This document shows positions 27,726 through 36,450 of a DNA stretch of 64,000 nt, in pieces (the stretch's first letter is position 1; each line of letters starts with the position of its first letter). Position numbers and translations under genes: made by a program. Where the stretch lies: contig NZ_CP025085.1 of NCBI RefSeq assembly GCF_002847015.1, positions 4,650,001-4,714,000 on the forward strand, written 5' to 3'. Source of the stretch: Prodigiosinella confusarubida (GTDB lineage: Bacteria > Pseudomonadota > Gammaproteobacteria > Enterobacterales > Enterobacteriaceae). A model generated the notes under the pieces. That model searched no databases. It was not told the DNA's origin and saw only the letters and a program-made list of their open reading frames with translations.

Positions 27726-28734
27726 TCATTTTTTGCATTAGTTGGTCATAGTAGCGTTCTGCTGTTCGTAATCTGAGTAAACTTCCGATATAAAATTCTT
27801 TGCGTGTTTCTGGGTATCTATTAGCGATCACATCAATAACATTGTAAAGCCAGTCATCACCGTGCTTGATGTCTATCATAATATGTTCAGTGTAATATTT
27901 TACATCTCTGTCAATTAAACCAAGGCGTAAACATCCATTCACTAATTTTTCGTATTGCGGGGGATCGAGTACCTCGGTCATCGCCATTACACCCAGTAAT
28001 TTGTAGTAATGTTTTCGATTGACTGAACCAAGCATAAAGGCGTTGTGACCAGCTAATGCTTCGACGCCGTACATGTCAACGTAGTGGTTTTCAGGTAGCT
28101 TAATATCCTGTCTTGTCAGCACATCTTTGTAGAGATTGACGTGAGTAAAAACATTATCGCCGTGCCCTATCTCATCCCACAGGTTTTCACTGATGGTACC
28201 TCGGGTTTCAGGTTGTGAACCGATAAGGGTATAGGCCACCAAGTCAAAAAAGATCAAGTTTAATGCACTATCACTTTTAAAGAAGTAATAAAGCTGTTCC
28301 CTTGAAGCATCTTTTTCCAGAAATTCGAAAACCGGGTGGTGTGAGGCATTATGGGCTTGCCAGATGGTTTTTAAAAAATCACCAAAATGTGTCAAGCTTT
28401 CTACTTCTGGCGGAATAATTAATCCAGAAAACTCATATTCCAACCAGCTGTACTCAATTTTATCTTTTATTTCCAGTAAATTGCTATCATATTGCCGGGA
28501 TGCTGGCACGGATAGCGGATGAGTAAGTACGCTTTGGTAAATAATAAATAGGGCGTGTTGGATGATTTGTTGATCATTGATAGAGTTTTTATTATAAGCA
28601 TGCTCAATGATATCATCAATTTTTTCTTTTTCAGAGAAGTTATCGCGCTCACCATGAATATAAGAGATTAATGCTTTTGTGAATCCATAAGTATCATCAG
28701 TAAAAGCCGGTTTTATTCTTTCAAGATTAAACAT
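27712..28734 (-). CDS. Haem-oxygenase-like diiron oxidase/oxygenase (HDO, PF14518-like)
   Basis: A 340-residue protein; the ATG at 28734 has AAGGAA 8 bases upstream. The last 220 residues look like an iron-containing redox enzyme of the haem-oxygenase-like fold. Putative ligands, counted from this start, are E188-x2-H191 (in DEIGHGD), E254 (in MTEVLDP) and H284-x3-D288-x2-H291 (in EHIMIDIKHGDDW). The H-x3-D-x2-H triad matches that of CADD, SznF and BesC as I recall them. An N-terminal region of about 110 residues is extra and unrecognised. Members fragment or oxidise amino acids or fatty acids with O2. Coupled to an EamA exporter and a CRP site. Reaction unknown. Confidence 0.75.
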   Translation of the reverse strand: MFNLERIKPAFTDDTYGFTKALISYIHGERDNFSEKEKIDDIIEHAYNKNSINDQQIIQHALFIIYQSVLTHPLSVPASRQYDSNLLEIKDKIEYSWLEYEFSGLIIPPEVESLTHFGDFLKTIWQAHNASHHPVFEFLEKDASREQLYYFFKSDSALNLIFFDLVAYTLIGSQPETRGTISENLWDEIGHGDNVFTHVNLYKDVLTRQDIKLPENHYVDMYGVEALAGHNAFMLGSVNRKHYYKLLGVMAMTEVLDPPQYEKLVNGCLRLGLIDRDVKYYTEHIMIDIKHGDDWLYNVIDVIANRYPETRKEFYIGSLLRLRTAERYYDQLMQKMNAFR

Positions 28735-28791
28735 CTTATATTTCCTTATTAAAAAACTCACTTATTCTGTGGTTATAAGTCATAAAAATTT

Positions 28792-28807
28792 TGTGATATA
28801 CATCACA
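28792..28807 (-). promoter_or_regulatory. CRP-binding site upstream of the diiron-oxidase operon
   Basis: TGTGA-N6-TCACA with both half-sites perfect (TGTGATATACATCACA on the plus strand). It lies 58-73 bases upstream of the HDO start codon. A TATAAC box on the minus strand follows at 28777-28772, so CRP would sit where the -35 region is, a class II-like position. This suggests induction when preferred sugars are absent. Confidence 0.75.
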
Positions 28808-29226
28808 AAAAATAATCATACAATTAACAAAAAAAGCTCTTTAAGGGAGTTAAGGTCGGGGTCTGAAGCCCACCGTGGCTTGCATGAATAATCTAGGGAC
28901 TTAGGACTGGTATCAAATCAGGCTCTGTTAAGATTTGAAGTGAAAAATCAAAGCCATAAGAAAAAACATTGTCACAATTTTGCCACACTCACACAGCAGA
29001 GCATGATTAAACTTAGAGATGATTTTTGCTTAGCGTGGGAAATTTTCCGTTTTCCAAGCGGACCCCTGTTCGTCATAAGTGCACCACGAACAACCTCATG
29101 CACGTGAGATTCTTATACCGATAGAAGTGATGGTCATAACGAATCCCCCAAGATTGAAAGTGTCCCATGATTGCACAATAGTTAACCAGTTACATATCCA
29201 GGGGAAGTCCCTTCCATTCGTTAAGA
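28808..29226. other. Intergenic region, no gene seen
   Basis: About 420 AT-rich bases between the HDO promoter and the end of the amidohydrolase gene. Short frames occur but none has a credible start or composition. Confidence 0.4.
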
Positions 29227-30246
29227 CTATTTGTTGTTGCACTCACTCTCAGGAAGCTTACTTTTTCCAACATCGTCAGTCAGCCGCATCCAGTTGCCAT
29301 AAGCAAAACTTGCCTTTCCTCCGTCATCCAGACCACATTCTTCCAGGAAACGTCGCGCTTCGCGGCCCAACCGATATTGATACGGGAAGTCAGTAGAAAA
29401 CAGCAGGCGATCCGTACCCACGATGGCGGCAGCTCGCGCCAGAAAATGAGAGAGGAACATACCGCTTGCCGTAACATAAAGATTTCTACGCAGGTATGTC
29501 GCGATGGGGTGAGCCAGACCCGCCACGTGATCCATGGCAGCAAGGCGCTCCGCATAAAATAATACCACCTCTCCCCAATGGCCCAGAATGACCTGAAGAC
29601 CAGGCATACGATCGAAATGCCCGGCAAGAACAAGACGGATAAACTGAATGCCCGCATCATAATGCCAGCCAAGCCCATATGTTGAGAAGGCGACATTTAC
29701 CTCCTGGCTGAATCCCGAATAATATCTATCTCTTACAACCTGGTCTGGGACCCGTGGATGGAGAAAGATCGGCGCATTCAATGTTTCAGCGCTGCGAAAA
29801 ATCGGCAAAAAAACCGGATCGTCTATGTTGCCAGCGCCGGTTCCTCCACACAACATCCCCCCTTTGAATCCAAGTGTCCGGATACACCGTTCAAGTTCCA
29901 GTGCCGCTTCGTCGGGCATTGTGACGGGCAACGTTGCCAGTGCCTGGAACCGATCTGGATGTCGCGTGACCACCTCTGCTATCGTGTCATTAATGCGTCT
30001 CGCCATATCGAGGCTTTCATGTCCCAAATCGTGAAGTGCCGGCGTGGTGAGTGATAGAACCTGAACATCTACTCCACTTTCGTCCATAAGGGAGAGGCGC
30101 TCATCGGCGAGATTAAGGAGGCGTATCCCTATTGGACCCGAATGGAGAGCAATACTGGGATCTGACGCCTCGAGACCAATCTCATTCCAGGCTTGGTGAA
30201 CCTCTGTAGTAAGAAAATGTTCTTCAATACCGATCAATTTCATCAT
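29227..30246 (-). CDS. Amidohydrolase-2 family protein (ACMSD / gamma-resorcylate decarboxylase-like)
   Basis: A 339-residue TIM-barrel metal enzyme. The first strand ends in GIEEHF, the E-x-H variant of the decarboxylase group instead of H-x-H. Later come SLTTPALHDLG, APIFLHPRVPD with the metal-binding His, VILGHWGE with the next His, and RLLFSTDFPYQ with the catalytic Asp. That set fits ACMSD, gamma-resorcylate decarboxylase and related non-oxidative decarboxylases or hydratases. The ATG at 30246 follows the SDR stop by 10 bases; 30255 is another possible start. Likely acts on a carboxylated aromatic acid; inference only. Confidence 0.8.
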   Translation of the reverse strand: MMKLIGIEEHFLTTEVHQAWNEIGLEASDPSIALHSGPIGIRLLNLADERLSLMDESGVDVQVLSLTTPALHDLGHESLDMARRINDTIAEVVTRHPDRFQALATLPVTMPDEAALELERCIRTLGFKGGMLCGGTGAGNIDDPVFLPIFRSAETLNAPIFLHPRVPDQVVRDRYYSGFSQEVNVAFSTYGLGWHYDAGIQFIRLVLAGHFDRMPGLQVILGHWGEVVLFYAERLAAMDHVAGLAHPIATYLRRNLYVTASGMFLSHFLARAAAIVGTDRLLFSTDFPYQYRLGREARRFLEECGLDDGGKASFAYGNWMRLTDDVGKSKLPESECNNK

Positions 30247-30256
30247 AATTGCCATT

Positions 30257-30967
30257 TCACCAAGGGATAGTGCGACCAAGATAATCGAGATATTCCAGGC
30301 CCGGTTTTCCCTGTTTCAGGAGAAGGACATTGACCAGGCTGGGAATACTGTCTTCGATGGTAAGCGGTGCTTCCGGGCCACCTAAGGCGGTATTGATCCA
30401 GCCCGGCGCCATTGCCACCATTGCACGCGATGTTCCGGCCTGACGAGCCGCGAAACTTCGCATGAACATGTTCAGCGCCGCCTTGCTGCCGCGATATACC
30501 TCACGCATGCCGGTCTCATTATTGCTGATGCTCCCCTGCCCAGACGACATCACTCCGATCAAACCTGTCTCGCCAACGTAGCACTCCAGGCTTTCGATAA
30601 CACGCATCGGGCTAAGAGCGTTAGTGATCATGACATGTATAAAGTCATCGGTAGCCACCTCGCCAACAGTTTCTGTCGGATCCCGGTTGGTCGTCCCGGC
30701 ATTGACAAATAGCATGTCGAACATTTTTCCATACAGGCAGTCATGCAACGCCGCCAGTTGATTCTGGTCACAGATATCCAACGTTTCGATCTCGACCCGA
30801 CCGCGATATTCATCGGCCAGATCATGTAGCAGAGTCCGGGGTTTTCCACCACGTACCGTACCGACAACATTCCATCCTTTTTTTAAAAATTCGACCGCCA
30901 TGGCATGGCCGAGGCCACGTGATGCCCCGATAAGAAGAACCGTTTTTTGCGACTTATTGGTTTGCAT
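30257..30967 (-). CDS. Short-chain dehydrogenase/reductase
   Basis: A 236-residue SDR. The cofactor motif is LIGASRGLGHAMA near residue 12, VNAGT is the NAG equivalent, MSSGQGSI holds the catalytic Ser and YRGSK the active-site Tyr/Lys. PGWINTALGG follows as usual. AGAGGAGA precedes the ATG. It is upstream of, and probably co-transcribed with, the amidohydrolase, and divergent from a LysR regulator. The two enzymes presumably act in one small pathway controlled by that regulator. Confidence 0.85.
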   Translation of the reverse strand: MQTNKSQKTVLLIGASRGLGHAMAVEFLKKGWNVVGTVRGGKPRTLLHDLADEYRGRVEIETLDICDQNQLAALHDCLYGKMFDMLFVNAGTTNRDPTETVGEVATDDFIHVMITNALSPMRVIESLECYVGETGLIGVMSSGQGSISNNETGMREVYRGSKAALNMFMRSFAARQAGTSRAMVAMAPGWINTALGGPEAPLTIEDSIPSLVNVLLLKQGKPGLEYLDYLGRTIPW

Positions 30968-31131
30968 TAATTATCTCCTCTGAGTTTGGTACTGACATCG
31001 AAACCAATACCCGTCGTGGTTTGGTTCATGAAATATAGCCATACAGAAGACATGGCGGAAGACGCAGCATTTGCATTGATAACATGCATCAGACGCCTTC
31101 CCTCGTTTTTCAGATCGGCATACAATGCCGT

Positions 31132-32067
31132 ATGACTGAACCCGATCTCAATCTACTCATTGCACTCAACGTCCTTCTTGCCGAAGGAAGCGTGGCTGGC
31201 GCTGCTCGTCGCCTTGACTTAAGTGCTTCAGCGATGAGCCGTACCCTCAGCCGCCTTCGCGGCGTAACCGGCGATCCCTTACTGGTTCGGGCAGGCCGTA
31301 ATATGGTGTTGACACCTTATGCTGAAGAGATACGTGAGCGCACTCAGCGCGCAGTATTTGAGGCTCGCGCCGTACTGCGCCCCTCGTCGTCAGAACTGAA
31401 TTTATCCACGCTGGAACGAACCTTTACCCTTCGCACCAACGATGGCTTTGTCGAGGTTTTTGGCGCGTCGCTTATCGCCGCCGCCGCAGCGGTAGCACCT
31501 TTAGTGTGTCTGCGCTTTGCGCCAAAACCAGAGAAGACCTCAAGGCATTTGCGCGAAGGTCTGGTTGATCTTGAGATTGGTGTCTTAGGGGAGATGGGGC
31601 CAGAAATACGCTTGCAAGCGCTTTTCAGGGACCGTTTCATCGGCGTGGTAAGAAAAGATCATCCATTTTTGGCCGAACACGGGGTGAACACGGCGCAGTA
31701 TGCTTCTTTATCACATGTAGTGGCTTCACGCCGTGGACAAATACGCGGGCCGGTAGATGAAGCACTGGCGGAATTAGGTTTAGAACGGAAAATTACCGCC
31801 GTGGTTCCGGGCTTTTCTGCTGCATTGGCAGTGGCTCAGGCAACGGATCTCGTGGCGCTTGTGCCTGCATCTTTCTTTACCCGTATTGATGGATCTTGGG
31901 CAACTAACGCACTTTGCGCTTTTGAACTTCCTGTGAAAACCAAACCAATTACGGTATCGCAGATGTGGCATCCGCGTTCTGAGGTTGATCCCGCACACCG
32001 CTGGCTTCGGAAACTAGTGTTGAGCACCTGCCAACAACAGGTGCCGGAGTTAATCCGCATCGCATAG
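31132..32067 (+). CDS. LysR-family transcriptional regulator
   Basis: A 311-residue LysR regulator. From the ATG at 31132 it begins with the DNA-binding domain: LNLLIALNVLLAEGSVAGAA followed by RRLDLSASAMSRTLSRLRG, then GDPLLVRAGRNMVLTPYAEE. The remainder is the periplasmic-binding-protein-like effector domain, with RTNDGFVEVFGASLI and HVVASRRGQIRGPVDEALAE. The start at 31084 would add 16 residues and is less likely. It is divergent from the SDR-amidohydrolase pair and probably controls it, as is usual for LysR genes. Confidence 0.88.
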   Translation: MTEPDLNLLIALNVLLAEGSVAGAARRLDLSASAMSRTLSRLRGVTGDPLLVRAGRNMVLTPYAEEIRERTQRAVFEARAVLRPSSSELNLSTLERTFTLRTNDGFVEVFGASLIAAAAAVAPLVCLRFAPKPEKTSRHLREGLVDLEIGVLGEMGPEIRLQALFRDRFIGVVRKDHPFLAEHGVNTAQYASLSHVVASRRGQIRGPVDEALAELGLERKITAVVPGFSAALAVAQATDLVALVPASFFTRIDGSWATNALCAFELPVKTKPITVSQMWHPRSEVDPAHRWLRKLVLSTCQQQVPELIRIA

Positions 32068-32075
32068 CAATGGAT

Positions 32076-32114
32076 CAGTCAGGGTGTATCAGCCTCACCA
32101 ACAGACCCTGACTG
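32076..32114. terminator. Hairpin between convergent lysR-type and VOC genes
   Basis: A 9-bp stem (CAGTCAGGG / CCCTGACTG) with a 21-base loop lies in the 47-base gap between two convergent genes. It could serve both. No T-tract is visible, so confidence is low. Confidence 0.4.
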
Positions 32115-32510
32115 TCAACTGACCACCGGCCAGCTACTGTTTTGTAGTACCACCCGATAGCCATCATGGTCGCAGAAGGTTTTCCCCTGTTGATCCCAAT
32201 AGGGATTGAACGATTTTACTGTGCTGAATCCAGCTTGTTCCATACGCTGACAGGCAAGCGTCCATTGATCCTGCTCAGGAATATACAACACCAGCAGATC
32301 ATCCACCGAGGGAGACGGTATTACCGGATGCGTATGGCAGAACGTGAATTCCAGATGCCAGGACAAATTCTCCCGTCCCAACATCACACCGCTAAACCCG
32401 GAATGATCAGCAAATTCAGCAAGTTTCTGTAATGCCAAACCGTGGCTATACATTGACTGGCTTTTTTGCAAATCCGTTACCGGACGGGCAATGCGCAATG
32501 TCGTTATCAT
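32115..32510 (-). CDS. VOC-family (glyoxalase/bleomycin-resistance-like) protein
   Basis: A 131-residue single-domain vicinal-oxygen-chelate protein. The N-terminus RIARPVTDLQKSQSMYSHGL and the later WHLEFTFCHTHPVIPSPSVDDLLVLY follow the VOC beta-alpha-beta-beta-beta layout, ending in KTFCDHDGYRVVLQNSSW with the usual terminal strand. Close in character to YycE-type proteins. The substrate is unknown. It stands alone, convergent with the LysR gene and divergent from dinI. Confidence 0.8.
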   Translation of the reverse strand: MITTLRIARPVTDLQKSQSMYSHGLALQKLAEFADHSGFSGVMLGRENLSWHLEFTFCHTHPVIPSPSVDDLLVLYIPEQDQWTLACQRMEQAGFSTVKSFNPYWDQQGKTFCDHDGYRVVLQNSSWPVVS

Positions 32511-32694
32511 AGAGAGTCCATATCAGTGTTAATCAAGTCTTTTTTTACCATTTCCTTATGACAGATTCAGTTGGTTTATTCCTCTATTTTTATTGAGTTC
32601 TCTGATAATGGATTCCGGAAGGAGCAATAGCTGGCTGACCATCAGTATTAATATCAATTTAGTGAAAATACCGTTGCCACGCTACACACCATGT

Positions 32695-32710
32695 CTGTAT
32701 ATTTACACAG
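32695..32710 (+). promoter_or_regulatory. LexA (SOS) box upstream of dinI
   Basis: CTGTATATTTACACAG fits CTGT-N8-ACAG perfectly. It lies 22 bases before the dinI-like start codon. Placement and identity of the downstream gene both support SOS control by LexA. Confidence 0.85.
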
Positions 32711-32731
32711 TGTTTTTATAGGGACAGCATT

Positions 32732-32971
32732 ATGTATGTAGAACTGGTTTACGATAAAAGAAACGTGAATGGCTTACAAAACGCCGCAGTGCTGATCGAA
32801 GCCGAATTAACCAAACGTATTCACCGGGTGTTCCCAGATGCAGAAATAAAAGTCAAACCCATGCAGGCTAATACGATTAACTCCGACGCCACTCGGCAGG
32901 AAAAATCCACGATTAACCGCATCATTGAAGAGATGTTTGAAGAAGCCGATGAATGGCTGACGATGGAATAG
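32732..32971 (+). CDS. dinI: DinI-family SOS modulator
   Basis: A 79-residue protein of the DinI/ImpC family. It begins MYVELVYDKRNVNGLQNA, continues with LIEAELTKRIHRVFPDAEIKV and ends with an acidic helix (IIEEMFEEADEW) that in E. coli DinI mimics DNA to bind RecA. It tunes RecA filaments during the SOS response. A perfect LexA box is directly upstream. It is monocistronic. Several DinI paralogues occur in enterobacteria, so the exact orthologue is uncertain. Confidence 0.85.
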   Translation: MYVELVYDKRNVNGLQNAAVLIEAELTKRIHRVFPDAEIKVKPMQANTINSDATRQEKSTINRIIEEMFEEADEWLTME

Positions 32972-33147
32972 CCAGCCCTTGATCCTGTTATTACATTACG
33001 CGTTTTGACATCACACCGCTGATTGCCAAGCGCGTATCACCTGAACGTAGCTGACGCTGACCACCACCCCCTTCGTATTCGCCGTATGCCATACAATAAG
33101 ACAACAGCACTGGTATTTATGGCACATTGCGGTAACCACCGTCAGTG

Positions 33148-33170
33148 AATGCCCTGATAGACAGGGCATT
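33148..33170 (-). terminator. Hairpin downstream of the deaminase gene
   Basis: A perfect 9-bp stem (AATGCCCTG / CAGGGCATT) with a 5-base loop, 38 bases after the stop of the minus-strand deaminase gene. No T-run follows, so termination is uncertain. Confidence 0.4.
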
Positions 33171-33208
33171 GGGTAATCCATCACATTGATAACACACCGC
33201 TATTCACA

Positions 33209-34426
33209 TCAGAAATACGTTGGCAGGGTTTCCACCACATTCAAGGATTCATCAACCAGCGTGACATAACGCCATTTATCAAAGGTCAGGCAGGGATGAG
33301 ACGCGCCAAAGGCGATCACATCGCCAACCTGAAGCGAATGATGTTCGGGTATTTGCAGAAACGCGTGCTGATCCATCAACGCGGTAACGCGAAACGTCTC
33401 ATCCAGTGCCACCGAGGTGAATTGTTGTCGGGAAACCGCATAGGACCGTAACGGCACCGGCAATCCGGCATCAAACGCGATATCTCTTTTACCTAACGCC
33501 ACAATGGCGCACCCCGGCTCAGGCAACGACTGAACATGGGCCCACACCTCCATCGCTGGCTGTAGCGCGCTATCCATTTCCGGATGACGGTGTAACAGCG
33601 ACGCCTGTGACGTCTTGTACAAACCATGATCATGTACCAGATAACATCCCGGGCGTAGCAAGGGCTGGAAGTCAGTTTTAGCCTGCAAGCGCTGAAACTC
33701 CCCAGCGATCAGATCATACCAGGCCGATCCAGATGCCGTGACATACGGATGGTCGAGATCAAACCTGCCCGCCGCTTTCAACATCACCGCCGTTTGTACC
33801 AGATAAGCGGTAAACTTGCGGATATCCTCTTCTGCCTGTTCGCCATGAATGACCCCCTCATAACCTTCGATACCGCTCAACCGCACCGAAGGACATTCCG
33901 CAATCGCTGCCAGCACCGCATCAACCTGTTCCGGCGTACGACAGCCACAACGACCATGCGCCACGCCGATCTCCAACATGACATTGATCGTCAGCCCTTG
34001 TGCGGCAAAAAACGTCCCCAACTGACGAATATTTTCCGGGCTGTCCACCAGACAGTGGAACTCCACCTTATGCTGCCTCAGCAAAGCGGCGATGATCGCC
34101 ATATTGGGTGTACCCACCAATTGGTTTGCCAACAAAATACGCGGGACACCTTGCGCTGCGGCGACCGAACACTGTACCGCTGTTGCCAGCGTGATCCCCC
34201 AGGCGCCAGCCTCCAGTTGACGTCGAAACAGGCCCGGCGTCATGGTGGTTTTCCCGTGGGGTGCCAAACGGGCACCGTGTTGCTCGGCATAACGTTGCAT
34301 CCACATCAAATTATGCTGCAACGCGACCTGATGCAGGACCAGCGCTGGCAACGTCACCTGAGTCAGCAAATGGCTACCGTTAACCGGCACGCCTTTCTCT
34401 ACATGGTCGTGAGACAGTTCACTCAT
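33209..34426 (-). CDS. PLP-dependent amino acid deaminase / D-threonine aldolase-like (DSD1 type)
   Basis: A 405-residue fold-type III PLP enzyme. The alanine-racemase-like N-terminal domain has RLAPHGKTTMTPGLFRRQL, where the Lys is the expected PLP-binding residue, and ITLATAVQCSVAAAQGV. The C-terminal D-serine-dehydratase-like domain has the conserved His/Cys metal region in HHSLQVGDVIAFGASHPCLTFDKW. The start at 34426 has AGGAG 6 bases upstream; a longer open frame runs into the regulator gene and is not coding. Next to RidA and an ABC importer, it probably deaminates a D-amino acid (D-Ser, D-Thr or a beta-hydroxy analogue). Confidence 0.85.
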   Translation of the reverse strand: MSELSHDHVEKGVPVNGSHLLTQVTLPALVLHQVALQHNLMWMQRYAEQHGARLAPHGKTTMTPGLFRRQLEAGAWGITLATAVQCSVAAAQGVPRILLANQLVGTPNMAIIAALLRQHKVEFHCLVDSPENIRQLGTFFAAQGLTINVMLEIGVAHGRCGCRTPEQVDAVLAAIAECPSVRLSGIEGYEGVIHGEQAEEDIRKFTAYLVQTAVMLKAAGRFDLDHPYVTASGSAWYDLIAGEFQRLQAKTDFQPLLRPGCYLVHDHGLYKTSQASLLHRHPEMDSALQPAMEVWAHVQSLPEPGCAIVALGKRDIAFDAGLPVPLRSYAVSRQQFTSVALDETFRVTALMDQHAFLQIPEHHSLQVGDVIAFGASHPCLTFDKWRYVTLVDESLNVVETLPTYF

Positions 34427-34442
34427 TGATAACTCCTGGGCA

Positions 34443-35210
34443 TCAGTGGCCGGACAAACGCGCTTCCATCGCGCGAGCGCACTCCAGCAACACATCCCGA
34501 TAATGGTTGTAATGGGTAATGGCATCACCACGCGGTGCCACAATACAAAAGGTGGCGACGCAGCGACGCGCTGAATAAATACCGGCGGCGAAACAGTGGG
34601 TATACGTATCCGCAATACTGTCAAACGAGAAAAAACCATCGTGCCGGGCCTGATGAATTTCCTCCAGATAGTCAGCCACCGGCAGGTATTCGCCATTAGG
34701 CAGACGGAAATCCTCTGGTGGAATAAAAGCCTGGATTTCATCGTCACTCATGTGCCCCAACAGCAGCCTTCCAGATGCTGTCCAGGGAATCGGCGTATCC
34801 TGCCCCACTTCAGAGGAAATGCGAAAAGCACGCTCCCCCTCGCGCATCAGCGCCACGTTGTATTTATTCCCGTTCAGCAGACACATCTGGGCCGTTTCAC
34901 CCGTCTTTGCGACAATTTGTTGCAAAAAACGGTCCGACTCACGGGAAAAATCGAAATGATCAAGATGCGCCTGTCCGAGAAAATAGAGCTCTCGTCCTAA
35001 ATACACCATGCCATCGTTCCCGACGGCTTCCAGAAAACGACGTTCCTGAAGCAGTGCCACCATCTCGTACACCGTGGATGTCGGTGCATTGATACCTTTC
35101 GCAATATCATTCGCCCGCATTGGCTGACGCTGTTTCTTCAGATAGTCCAGAATATCAAGTGCCCGGTCGATACCCTTGGCCCGGCGCCTGACGTCGGGTG
35201 ATGTCATCAT
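34443..35210 (-). CDS. IclR-family transcriptional regulator
   Basis: A 255-residue IclR regulator. The winged helix is near the N-terminus (ALDILDYLKKQRQPMRANDIA, then GINAPTSTVYEMVALL). The effector domain contains GETAQMCLLNGNKYNVALMR and TASGRLLLGHMSDDE and ends in the usual IAPRGDA-like stretch. The ATG at 35210 has AAGGAG just upstream. It is embedded between RidA and the deaminase on the same strand, so it probably regulates its own operon in response to the amino acid imported. Confidence 0.88.
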   Translation of the reverse strand: MMTSPDVRRRAKGIDRALDILDYLKKQRQPMRANDIAKGINAPTSTVYEMVALLQERRFLEAVGNDGMVYLGRELYFLGQAHLDHFDFSRESDRFLQQIVAKTGETAQMCLLNGNKYNVALMREGERAFRISSEVGQDTPIPWTASGRLLLGHMSDDEIQAFIPPEDFRLPNGEYLPVADYLEEIHQARHDGFFSFDSIADTYTHCFAAGIYSARRCVATFCIVAPRGDAITHYNHYRDVLLECARAMEARLSGH

Positions 35211-35257
35211 CAAACTCCTTACCCCACCATAGTCAATGTTGATGCCGCCAATCCCGG

Positions 35258-35641
35258 CTACTTAGCCTTGTAAGCCACGCAGTCAACTTCAACTTTACAA
35301 TCTACCATCATACTGGACTGAACACAGGCGCGCGCGGGGGCGTCCGCACCAAAATATTCGCTGAAAACACGGTTGAAACTCCAGAAATCCCGTGGGTCAT
35401 CCAGCCAGACGCCAACCCTCACCACATGCTCCAGTCCATATCCCGCTTCATGAAGAATAGCCACCAGATTTTGAATCGCCTTGTGGGATTGCGGGATAAT
35501 GCCCCCTTCCGCGACCTCACCGCTTTCCATCGCAATTTGACCGGAAACATACAGCCAGCCATCCGCTTCTACCGCTCTGGCAAAAGGCAACGGCTGTCCA
35601 CCAGCGCCTTTTTCTCCGGCACCATAACGGGTAATACTCAT
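35258..35641 (-). CDS. RidA-family enamine/imine deaminase
   Basis: A 127-residue RidA (YjgF/YER057c/UK114) protein. Family signatures are PFARAVEADGWLYVSGQIAM and VVRVGVWLDDPRDFWSFNRVF, followed by the segment PARACVQSSMMVDCKVEVDC that normally carries the Arg contacting the substrate carboxylate. It hydrolyses reactive 2-aminoacrylate-type intermediates released by PLP deaminases. Position between the ABC importer and the deaminase fits this precisely. AAGGAG lies 7 bases before the ATG. Confidence 0.92.
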   Translation of the reverse strand: MSITRYGAGEKGAGGQPLPFARAVEADGWLYVSGQIAMESGEVAEGGIIPQSHKAIQNLVAILHEAGYGLEHVVRVGVWLDDPRDFWSFNRVFSEYFGADAPARACVQSSMMVDCKVEVDCVAYKAK

Positions 35642-35655
35642 AAAAAGCTCCTTGA

Positions 35656-36450
35656 TTAAAAATGAGAATGTTTAAGAAATTCGACTAAACGCGGCGATTG
35701 TGGGTGATGGAAAAGCTGTTCCGGTGTTCCCTCTTCCTCGATGCGCCCCTGATTCATAAAAATAATCCGGTCTGAAACTTCATAGGCAAAACGCATTTCA
35801 TGTGTGACCAACAGCATGGTCATGCCCTCTTCCGCCAGACTTTTCACCACCGCCAGCACTTCTCCCACCAATTCCGGATCCAGCGCGGAGGTCACTTCAT
35901 CAAACAACATCAGGCTCGGATTCATGGCAATAGCACGGGCGATAGCCACACGCTGTTGCTGACCACCCGAGAGCTGGCCGGGAAAGTGATCTCGCCGGGC
36001 CAACAATCCAACCCGATCCAGCCACCGTTCAGCAGTGGCTATCGCTTCATCCTTGCGCATCTTTTTAACTTTAAGCAGGCCCAACGTGACATTTTCCAGG
36101 GCCGAGAGATGAGGAAAAAGATTGAACTGCTGAAATGCCATACCGGTCATGGCTCGATGCTGCGCGATGACTTTCTCGGAATGGCGAACCCGCTGCCGGT
36201 TTTTTTCGTGATAACCGATGCGTTGATTATTTAATAAAATATCCCCTTGCTGAAACTCTTCCAGCAGGTTGACACAACGTAGCAATGTGGTTTTTCCAGA
36301 ACCACTGGAACCAATGAGCGTCACCACATCGCTTTTATTCATACAGAGATCGACGCCTTTCAACACTTCCACCGTGTCATAACGCTTATGTAGATTGTTG
36401 ATCGTAAGCAGTGGCGTGCCTGAAGTCGCGGTTACTACAGTCTGATTCAT
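35656..36450 (-). CDS. Polar amino acid ABC transporter, ATP-binding protein
   Basis: A 264-residue GlnQ/HisP-type ATPase. Walker A is GSSGSGKTT, the signature is [14 protein letters not shown], Walker B is [12 protein letters not shown] and the switch His follows in LLVTHEM. The ATG at 36450 overlaps the stop of the upstream permease gene (ATGA), indicating translational coupling. It energises the two HisM/HisQ-type permeases. The substrate is probably the amino acid degraded by the deaminase in the same operon. Confidence 0.92.
   Translation of the reverse strand: MNQTVVTATSGTPLLTINNLHKRYDTVEVLKGVDLCMNKSDVVTLIGSSGSGKTTLLRCVNLLEEFQQGDILLNNQRIGYHEKNRQRVRHSEKVIAQHRAMTGMAFQQFNLFPHLSALENVTLGLLKVKKMRKDEAIATAERWLDRVGLLARRDHFPGQLSGGQQQRVAIARAIAMNPSLMLFDEVTSALDPELVGEVLAVVKSLAEEGMTMLLVTHEMRFAYEVSDRIIFMNQGRIEEEGTPEQLFHHPQSPRLVEFLKHSHF

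Noticed and set aside
34427-34747. N-terminal extension of the deaminase reading frame
   Set aside because: The 107 extra codons lie inside the IclR gene in another frame, have atypical composition and no ribosome site; AGGAG at 34426 decides the start.
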